This document shows, one piece after another, positions 6,515 to 11,719 of a stretch of 16,784 bases of DNA. Position 1 is the stretch's first letter. Each line of letters begins with the position of its first letter. A program made the translations under genes and the position numbers. The DNA comes from Candidatus Diapherotrites archaeon CG08_land_8_20_14_0_20_34_12 (lineage in GTDB: Archaea > Iainarchaeota > Iainarchaeia > Iainarchaeales > 0-14-0-20-34-12): contig PEXL01000040.1 of the NCBI GenBank assembly GCA_002779065.1, forward strand, positions 1 to 16,784, read 5' to 3'. Below the pieces are notes generated by a model. That model was not told the DNA's origin, made no database searches, and saw only the letters and a program-made list of their open reading frames with translations.

Positions 6515-9259
6515 TTATTTATATCTCAGAATAGCACCGATTCCGCCGAAACCAGTATAGAATTGTTTTCCATCATCTGTCTCTGTGCTTACCAAGTGAG
6601 TTTCTGCATTGCTTTCCATTGCCTTTTCCATCAAGTAATCAGCATAATCCACTTCTTCAATTATCTCCAAAGCAGAACCGCAATCCTTGCATTTATTATT
6701 TCTTAAATCTGGTGGCTCCTGGTACATTATTTCAGTATACTCACACGCAGTACATTTTACTTTATAAACCATCTTTTCAAGCCCTTCGCTGATTAACAGT
6801 TTAGAAACCTTTCTTGCAGTTAATGCATCTTCCACTTCTTTTTGGCCATAGGTTGCTAAACCCGTTTTTACAACATTCAGTAAGAATTCCTGTACAATCT
6901 GCTTTTCCCTGATGATGTCTGTTTGCTGCAATACCTCCTGTGATTTGTCAATTGCTTCCTTTATTCCTGAAGGGTCTGTATAACCAACATCAATCTTGCC
7001 AATAATTTTATTTTTCAATCTGTGGTCAAGCAAATCTGTTTCCAAAAAATAATTCTTTGTCAAACCAGGGCCACCAACAATTATGCCCCTTATTTTATCA
7101 ATCTGCCCGGTAAATGCCTTGTTCATTTCCTCGCTTACCTTCCTGTAAAAATCATGCTCTGCCTCTTCCCTTAATCTTTCAAAACGTTGCGCAGAATTAT
7201 GGACAATTAACCCATTAGCCATAAAATTACCTATTTTTGTAGTGATATCTACTGTTCGTGTTTTCTCATTAATCCTTTGTAATTTAGCAATTTTTACCGG
7301 CAAAATAGGGATATTTAAAATATTTTCAAATTTTTCTTTTAATCTTTTATTGCTTTTCACATTATCTATTATAGAATTTTTGAATGCCGTTTTGCTCATT
7401 AGCCTCTCATTTCTAAAGAAGTTGCTCACTTTTGGAAAATCACAGGTATTATACTCTTCATTCTCAAACATGGTTCTAATTTCTTTTCCTGGAATTATCA
7501 TCTGCCTTACATTGCTTCTCTCTGTTTTGCTTTTTATGCATTTTGCCAATTTTGCAGATTTAATCTCTGAACTGAAGGATATCTGCTTTTGGAATATTTC
7601 TAAAGATTTTTTTTCGGTCATATCCAAAGTGTATCTGCTGTTTTTCGAATAAATGTTTTTTCTATTATCATACTCATAAATTGATGCAATAATTCCAAAC
7701 CTAAGTAAAGCGATCCTAAGCTGTTCTATTATTTTTTTGTTATTCATGCTTATTGATAATCCTCGTTTAGTAGCATAACCCTCTGCATCAAATAATCCTT
7801 TTATGAATGAGGCTAAAACTTTGTTTTCAGATTTAAGTACCTTTGCTGGAATACTGCTATCCAGTGCTTTTTTTACTTCAGGGAATTCATTTAACACATA
7901 GTCTGCAATAGGTTTGCCATATATCCTGACTTGCCAATAATTTTTGCTGTTTCTAAAATTAATGTTTGTATTTGCTTTGAATAATGCTTTCCCCAATTTC
8001 CCATAAAGCAAGGCTATTTCCTTAGCCTGTTCGCTAAATGTAATTCTTTGCTTTTCAATATTGCCGTCACCAATTAAGTAGCCTAAAAATTGTGATAGTT
8101 TGCAGTCCAAGTAATTTGGCAATTGCAAGTTGGTTTTCTTTTTGCAATATTTTCTTATAAAATCATTAACAGGAATTTTTAGAATATTACAATATGCTTT
8201 CAGATAATCGTCTAAAGGATCGAATTTTCCGAGCTCTAAGGAAGAGACACATGCTTGATGTAAGTTAAGGAGTTTACCAAATTGCTCTTGGGATATTTTT
8301 AGAGAATCCCTCCTGTCTTTTAAGTATGTTAATCCTTTAGGGCCTATTTTGTAGCTATTATAATAGAGAGTGTTAAGCAATTGTTTTTCTCCTTTAATCT
8401 CTGTTCTTGCTGGCATTATTAATAAATCGCCTTCTTTCAATGATAAGGCTTCAGCTTCAGTTATGCCTTCTTCAGTAACCCTAAATAATATATGCTCTTC
8501 TGAGCAGGTTAAATCTAATCTAGGGTACTTTGTTATTATCCTGATTAGATTATTTTTATTGCTCTCCCATTTATTAGTTATTTTGGTATTGTTCAATTCT
8601 AGATTATCTAAATTGGCTGCGCAGATTTCTAGAGGATTATGAGTTTCTTTTATCTCAATGATTTCCCCATTGCTTAATTGTACTAATGTTTCAGGAGCCA
8701 AGCATTGCCCCCCAGCCCTTATTTTACCAGCAACCCTGCTCCTAAAATTTCCAACAATATCATAATGTTTTCCTTTCAAGACAGCAAATGTAGCTTCCCT
8801 TTTATCCATTGTAACAATTACATAAATGTCAGTAGGCTGAACCATATTCTTAAGCGGGACCAAATGAAATGCGGAATCACACCAATATAATTTAGTTTCC
8901 AATTTATTTAGAGGCTTTACTGTAAACAATTTTATATCCACCTTGCCATCATTCGGGCTTACATTCCCGCAAAAAATAGCCAAGCCTGTTTCAGGCAATT
9001 TGAAATTAATCTGCTTTAATAGATTAATTATCTTTCTTAAAGCGCCTTGGACATTCTTCCTTGTTTTAGGATCTTTAATATTGCTGCTCTGGCTTACCTC
9101 ATCAGTTAATTGTTTCATAACCCCAGACCTGTCTGTTGCTAAGGGTATATAAACAGAAATTAATTCAGTGCCAGATCCTTTAAATTCATCCAGCATCTTT
9201 ATTTTTTTCTTGAATAAAGATTTTTCAGCATCCAATGCGTTTAAGTCAAGTTGAGCCAT
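6515..9259 (-). CDS. prf1: Peptide chain release factor subunit 1 (aRF1) with in-frame intein
   Basis: The precursor has 914 residues from the ATG at 9259. A TTG three codons earlier is possible but weaker. aRF1 reads all three stop codons and triggers peptide release. Removing the intein (residues 186-688) leaves 411 residues, a normal aRF1 length. Extein features: the decoding loop SSNIKD (58-63; the usual NIKS has D instead of S), FCG at about 96-98, the release motif GGQ (183-185) followed after the intein by SAQRFERLREE, VVKTGLATYG in the C domain, and a zinc ribbon CxxC...CxxC (C836, C839, C857, C860). A TATA-like sequence at about 9281-9292 sits 28 bp before the ATG, so the mRNA is probably leaderless. 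As the only visible release factor gene it should be essential, so intein splicing must be efficient. The windowed genes use TAA, TAG and TGA stops, consistent with an omnipotent factor. Confidence 0.95.
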   Translation of the reverse strand: MAQLDLNALDAEKSLFKKKIKMLDEFKGSGTELISVYIPLATDRSGVMKQLTDEVSQSSNIKDPKTRKNVQGALRKIINLLKQINFKLPETGLAIFCGNVSPNDGKVDIKLFTVKPLNKLETKLYWCDSAFHLVPLKNMVQPTDIYVIVTMDKREATFAVLKGKHYDIVGNFRSRVAGKIRAGGQCLAPETLVQLSNGEIIEIKETHNPLEICAANLDNLELNNTKITNKWESNKNNLIRIITKYPRLDLTCSEEHILFRVTEEGITEAEALSLKEGDLLIMPARTEIKGEKQLLNTLYYNSYKIGPKGLTYLKDRRDSLKISQEQFGKLLNLHQACVSSLELGKFDPLDDYLKAYCNILKIPVNDFIRKYCKKKTNLQLPNYLDCKLSQFLGYLIGDGNIEKQRITFSEQAKEIALLYGKLGKALFKANTNINFRNSKNYWQVRIYGKPIADYVLNEFPEVKKALDSSIPAKVLKSENKVLASFIKGLFDAEGYATKRGLSISMNNKKIIEQLRIALLRFGIIASIYEYDNRKNIYSKNSRYTLDMTEKKSLEIFQKQISFSSEIKSAKLAKCIKSKTERSNVRQMIIPGKEIRTMFENEEYNTCDFPKVSNFFRNERLMSKTAFKNSIIDNVKSNKRLKEKFENILNIPILPVKIAKLQRINEKTRTVDITTKIGNFMANGLIVHNSAQRFERLREEAEHDFYRKVSEEMNKAFTGQIDKIRGIIVGGPGLTKNYFLETDLLDHRLKNKIIGKIDVGYTDPSGIKEAIDKSQEVLQQTDIIREKQIVQEFLLNVVKTGLATYGQKEVEDALTARKVSKLLISEGLEKMVYKVKCTACEYTEIMYQEPPDLRNNKCKDCGSALEIIEEVDYADYLMEKAMESNAETHLVSTETDDGKQFYTGFGGIGAILRYK
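7196..8704 (-). mobile_element. Intein with LAGLIDADG homing endonuclease, inserted after the GGQ motif of aRF1
   Basis: Residues 186-688 of the precursor (503 residues) have no place in aRF1 and show the class 1 intein blocks: Cys1 in CLAPETLVQLSNGEIIEI (block A), CSEEHILF with H256 (block B, Ser where Thr is usual), VDITTKIGNFMANG (block F) and terminal His687-Asn688 followed by Ser689 as the +1 nucleophile. Two LAGLIDADG motifs of a single-chain homing endonuclease are present: LGYLIGDGNI (392-401, acid D398) and IKGLFDAEGYAT (486-497, acid E493). An extra helix-turn-helix-like segment lies at about 310-367. All splicing and endonuclease residues I can check are present, so the element looks active. 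The insertion site is exactly GGQ|S. Base composition does not differ obviously from the host gene. Confidence 0.95.
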
Positions 9260-9278
9260 AAAGATCAATAATTTTTCC

Positions 9279-9294
9279 TAATAGTATACTTAAT
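9279..9294 (-). promoter_or_regulatory. Probable TATA promoter of aRF1
   Basis: On the minus strand ATTAAGTATACTATTA is centred about 28 bp before the ATG at 9259. This spacing would place transcription start at or next to the start codon. A second A/T-rich site near 9310-9320 is an alternative. Confidence 0.4.
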
Positions 9295-9316
9295 AGCAAA
9301 GCAAAATCTTTTTAAT

Positions 9317-9391
9317 CGCACGAGCAAGAAACCTCAATTTTTCAAGATGCGGATGCGTGTGAGTTCAGAGGAAATCCACTGTCCCAAAACG
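9317..9391. other. Intergenic segment of higher G+C, content unknown
   Basis: Between the aRF1 promoter and the TATA box of the RNA candidate lie about 75 bp with nearly half G+C by my count, against much more A/T-rich intergenic DNA elsewhere. A 27-codon ORF (9347-9430) runs through it, but nothing supports its translation. A GAGGAAATCC string resembles the conserved RNase P CR-I, but I cannot find a matching partner. I cannot assign a function. Confidence 0.3.
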
Positions 9392-9401
9392 TTTATAAAT
9401 T
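9391..9401 (+). promoter_or_regulatory. Strong TATA box ahead of the structured RNA candidate
   Basis: GTTTATAAATT is a near-ideal archaeal box A. Its centre (about 9396) lies 25-26 bp before 9421-9422, exactly where the paired 5' end of the RNA candidate begins. Confidence 0.6.
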
Positions 9402-9421
9402 ACATTAATATTATTATTTTA

Positions 9422-9664
9422 GGGATATGAGGCTGAGCATAGGGTGATGCAATATTTATCAAATAAAGATAATAATGTTTTATATGTTCATCACACTATG
9501 AACGTGCCGGTATTCCTTTTAATAAAATACCTACTCATAAAAATGAGCTACTGTTGGGCAGGCAGGAAGTTAAGCCTTTGGAGCTTCCTCTTAAGGAAGC
9601 AATGAATCAGGAAGCTGCATTCTTTAGGGTGCAGAATGCCACTTATCAATTACCTTATATAACC
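9422..9664 (+). ncRNA. Unidentified structured non-coding RNA candidate (about 243 nt)
   Basis: The 5' end GGGATATGAGG (9422-9432) pairs with CCTTATATAACC (9653-9664): eight consecutive pairs (one G-U), a small internal loop and two G-C pairs. Inside are local hairpins: 9483-9491/9498-9506 (9 bp with G-U pairs), 9509-9514/9526-9531 (6 bp), 9534-9538/9543-9547 (5 bp, AAAA loop), 9560-9563/9574-9577, 9583-9589/9594-9600 (7 bp, tetraloop) and 9617-9623/9633-9639 (7 bp). A TATA box is spaced exactly for a start at about 9421, and no sizeable ORF explains the segment. I could not match it to tRNA, 5S, SRP or RNase P RNA: GGAAGTTAAGCC (9565-9576) is 5S-like and GCAGAA...CTTATC (9631-9647) resembles RNase P CR-V, but the partner elements are missing. 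It could instead be a long leader of pyrH, whose ATG is 95 nt downstream. Confidence 0.5.
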
Positions 9665-9725
9665 GGGTGTTGAATAAGCGTAACAATAAAACAATTAGTA
9701 GAAAGTATGTTTTAATGCTGTTCGA

Positions 9726-9755
9726 CACCTTATAAGGTATATATATCTAAGGTGA
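9726..9755 (+). promoter_or_regulatory. pyrH control region: TATA palindrome and Shine-Dalgarno
   Basis: ACCTTATAAGGT (9727-9738) is a perfect 12-bp palindrome containing a TATA-like core, followed by TATATATA. AAGGTGA (9749-9755) is a good Shine-Dalgarno 4 nt before the ATG at 9760 and decides that start. CACCTTA (9726-9732) can pair with TAAGGTG (9748-9754), which could hide the ribosome site in a longer transcript. An upstream TATA-like TTTTAAT near 9710 would give a leader that contains this hairpin. Confidence 0.45.
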
Positions 9756-9759
9756 ATCT

Positions 9760-10530
9760 ATGTTTGATGAAAGTATTTTCCCAATGGCCAAGGAAGAATC
9801 AGCAGAACAAGCACAAGCAGAAGCTCCTGCTTTTTATGATAATTCCAAGCTGTTTGTTGTTTCTGTTGGCGGCTCAATCTTAATTGGTGAAAAGCCAAAA
9901 ACCACCTTTATTGCAAAATTTGCTGAAACAGTCAATGAATTAACAAAAGAGGGATTCAAATTTTGTTTTGTGGTTGGAGGAGGGAAAACTGCCAGAAATT
10001 ATGTAGCATCAGCCAAGAGCTTTGGTGCAAGCAATTATGCTTTGGATAAATTAGGCATAGTTTCAAGCAGGTTAAATGCATTGCTTTTAATTCAGGCATT
10101 GGAGAACTCTTATCCAACTGTTATGACAGATCCTGAAAAAGCCACAGAGGTTTTAAATCAGGGTAAAATACCTGTGTTTGGCGGCCTTTATCCAGGCATA
10201 ACAACAGATGCAGTGGCTTCTTTAGTAGCAGAAGCCCTTGATGCTAGATTCATCAATCTTACGAATGTTGATGGCGTTTATACTGCCGATCCCAATGTTG
10301 AACCATACGCTAAATTGATTGAGCATATGTCCTATGAGAAGCTATTGAGTTTAATAAGAGTAGCAGATTCTAAGCCTTCTCAGCATGTAATCCTTGATCT
10401 GCCTTGCTGTTTGATTATACGAAGATCAGGCATTCCTGCGGCAGTTTTGAATGGCAATAATTTGGATAATTTCAAGGAATTTGTCAGGGGCAATAATTTC
10501 AAAGGAACAACAATTTCAGAGGAAGAATAA
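9760..10530 (+). CDS. pyrH: UMP kinase, archaeal type (amino acid kinase family)
   Basis: The product has 256 residues. It phosphorylates UMP to UDP for pyrimidine nucleotide supply. The amino-acid-kinase fold is clear: VSVGGS (34-39, phosphate loop), VVGGGKTARNY (71-81), GGLYPGITTDA (141-151) and TNVDGVYTADP (168-178). The stretch SKPSQHVILDL (204-214) followed by II.RSGI fits the archaeal subgroup rather than the bacterial PyrH. The first about 29 residues (acidic, Ala/Gln/Glu-rich) precede the usual start of the domain. The Shine-Dalgarno 4 nt before the first ATG supports this longer form, though Met9 is an alternative. It faces dph2 tail to tail, and the structured RNA candidate lies upstream on the same strand. 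Confidence 0.93.
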   Translation: MFDESIFPMAKEESAEQAQAEAPAFYDNSKLFVVSVGGSILIGEKPKTTFIAKFAETVNELTKEGFKFCFVVGGGKTARNYVASAKSFGASNYALDKLGIVSSRLNALLLIQALENSYPTVMTDPEKATEVLNQGKIPVFGGLYPGITTDAVASLVAEALDARFINLTNVDGVYTADPNVEPYAKLIEHMSYEKLLSLIRVADSKPSQHVILDLPCCLIIRRSGIPAAVLNGNNLDNFKEFVRGNNFKGTTISEEE

Positions 10531-10537
10531 TAGCAAC

Positions 10538-10620
10538 TTTTCTTTCTCTTTTCTAAAGGCCATATAAAACCCTTGGTTTTATAGGTCCTTTCAAGCTTCG
10601 CTTGAAACGGAGAAAGAAAA
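10538..10620 (+). other. Three-way-junction inverted-repeat element between pyrH and dph2, possible bidirectional terminator
   Basis: An outer 11-bp perfect stem (TTTTCTTTCTC, 10538-10548, with 10610-10620) encloses two hairpins: 10563-10571/10575-10583 (9 bp, CTT loop) and 10589-10596/10600-10607 (8 bp, TTC loop). The T-rich and A-rich arms suit termination of two convergent genes (pyrH and dph2) in either direction. The arms also match the dispersed repeat near the right end of the window. Confidence 0.5.
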
Positions 10621-10646
10621 TTTCCTAGGCATCAAAAGAAAGAGAA
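10611..10646 (+). repeat. Dispersed A-rich repeat, copy 1
   Basis: AGAAAGAAAA followed by CTAG and GCATCAAAAGAAAGAGAA. The last 18 nt match 16681-16698 at 16 positions, and the order of sub-blocks (AGAAAGAAAA, CTAG, GCAYCAAAAG) is the same in both copies. It overlaps the right arm of the inverted-repeat element after pyrH. Confidence 0.5.
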
Positions 10647-10651
10647 ATTTT

Positions 10652-11653
10652 TTAAATAAGTGAATATTCTTCTAATTTTTTTACCCCTAAAGCAATCATC
10701 ACTTCTTCAATATTTAATATTGGCTTTTTCCATTTGCCAAATTCGTCAAGCACGATGCGTGGGCAGGCCGTGCTGACAAAACAATCAACATTTATCCCTA
10801 AAAAATATTCTGGCAGCAAAAGGTCTCCGGTAAATAAATAAGCTTTTTTCCCTTTGCTTTCAACCATTTTTTTAATCTCAATTGCTTTTTCAATATTAAA
10901 CTGCCCTTCTTTTGTGCAAATTAAAATCCCAAAAGATTCTGCTTTTTCAGCCTGCATAATTGCAGCAATCCTTTTCTTCACCAATTTTTCATCCGGTTTT
11001 ATTTCCTCAATTTTTGCGTTTATCAAATCAACCTGAATTACTTTTTTCTTCGAAACTAATGCAGCGAATTTTGCATGGAACTGCCCGTCAGAAAAAAGAA
11101 CCAATAATTGAGTTTTACTATCAAATAGCAGAGAATTTATATTACAGCCCAGTATTTGCCCATCCTTAAGCAAACCAGTTTTTCCAACATTTACTTTTAT
11201 GTTTTCTTTTTCAAGCAATTGTCTAATCTTTTGCAAATATGGCATATATTGGATTGTTCCCCCAATAGTTATATTGGAAATTTTATTTTTTTGTAAGTAT
11301 TCAATTATTTTTTCAACAGATTTTTCAATTTCTTTTTTTGATATCTCATAAGTAACTGGCACATAAACAGTTTTTTTGCTTTCTATGATTTGTGAATGCC
11401 CAAAATGCAGAACCAAATCAGCATCTATCTGCCCAGCTTCTTTTTCTGCCAAATCACAGGCACCATAAAGCGGATCAATTGCACAAAAGAATTCAACATC
11501 TTTGCATTTTTCCTTTAATTCTGAAATCATGGAAGTAATACGATCCTTCAAACCTTCAGGAATCTGTATAAGTACTCTTTTTGCATTTGCTTTTTGAATC
11601 TCTTTTTTAGCAAATTCAATATCAATTTTCAGTCTTGAAGTAGCTTCTGCCAT
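10652..11653 (-). CDS. dph2: Diphthamide biosynthesis enzyme Dph2 (archaeal radical-SAM-like)
   Basis: The product has 333 residues, matching the archaeal homodimeric Dph2 length. It transfers the 3-amino-3-carboxypropyl group of SAM to the target histidine of translation factor aEF2, the first step of diphthamide synthesis, using a [4Fe-4S] cluster held by three Cys, one per domain. Those Cys are visible: C66 in YGACDLA, C170 in ILGCN and C297 in STACPRI. Other family marks are VLIQIPEGLKD (27-37), DADLVLHFGHS (77-87), GGTIQ (131-135), DGQFHAKF (189-196) and FTGDLLLPEYF (274-284). Start is the ATG at 11653. It lies 66 bp downstream of ppsA on the same strand, with its own TATA box, and faces pyrH tail to tail. 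Confidence 0.95.
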   Translation of the reverse strand: MAEATSRLKIDIEFAKKEIQKANAKRVLIQIPEGLKDRITSMISELKEKCKDVEFFCAIDPLYGACDLAEKEAGQIDADLVLHFGHSQIIESKKTVYVPVTYEISKKEIEKSVEKIIEYLQKNKISNITIGGTIQYMPYLQKIRQLLEKENIKVNVGKTGLLKDGQILGCNINSLLFDSKTQLLVLFSDGQFHAKFAALVSKKKVIQVDLINAKIEEIKPDEKLVKKRIAAIMQAEKAESFGILICTKEGQFNIEKAIEIKKMVESKGKKAYLFTGDLLLPEYFLGINVDCFVSTACPRIVLDEFGKWKKPILNIEEVMIALGVKKLEEYSLI

Positions 11654-11684
11654 GCAATAATTATGCTTAGCTTTAATTATTAAA

Positions 11685-11699
11685 TTTATTTATAGTATT
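11685..11699 (-). promoter_or_regulatory. Probable TATA promoter of dph2
   Basis: On the minus strand ACTATAAATAAATTT lies about 35-45 bp before the dph2 ATG, within the 66-bp ppsA-dph2 gap. It predicts a leader of about 10-15 nt. Confidence 0.5.
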
Positions 11700-11719
11700 T
11701 TGGCAGAGATAATTCGATT

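Noticed and set aside
9260..9268. TTG start three codons upstream in aRF1.
   Set aside because: The ATG at 9259 gives the usual MAQLDLN-like beginning and better TATA spacing.
9347..9430. Small ORF of 27 codons upstream of the RNA candidate.
   Set aside because: No ribosome site or promoter at the right place, it runs across the TATA box at 9391-9401, and the product resembles nothing.
9515..9635. 5S rRNA, because GGAAGTTAAGCC at 9565-9576 matches a conserved 5S string.
   Set aside because: No 120-nt segment around it has pairing ends, and the other 5S helices are missing; only the short motif agrees.
9368..9664. RNase P RNA, from GAGGAAATCC (CR-I-like) and GCAGAA...CTTATC (CR-V-like).
   Set aside because: The two strings cannot form the P4 helix, the universally conserved GAGGAAAGTCC is imperfect, and the TATA box lies between them.
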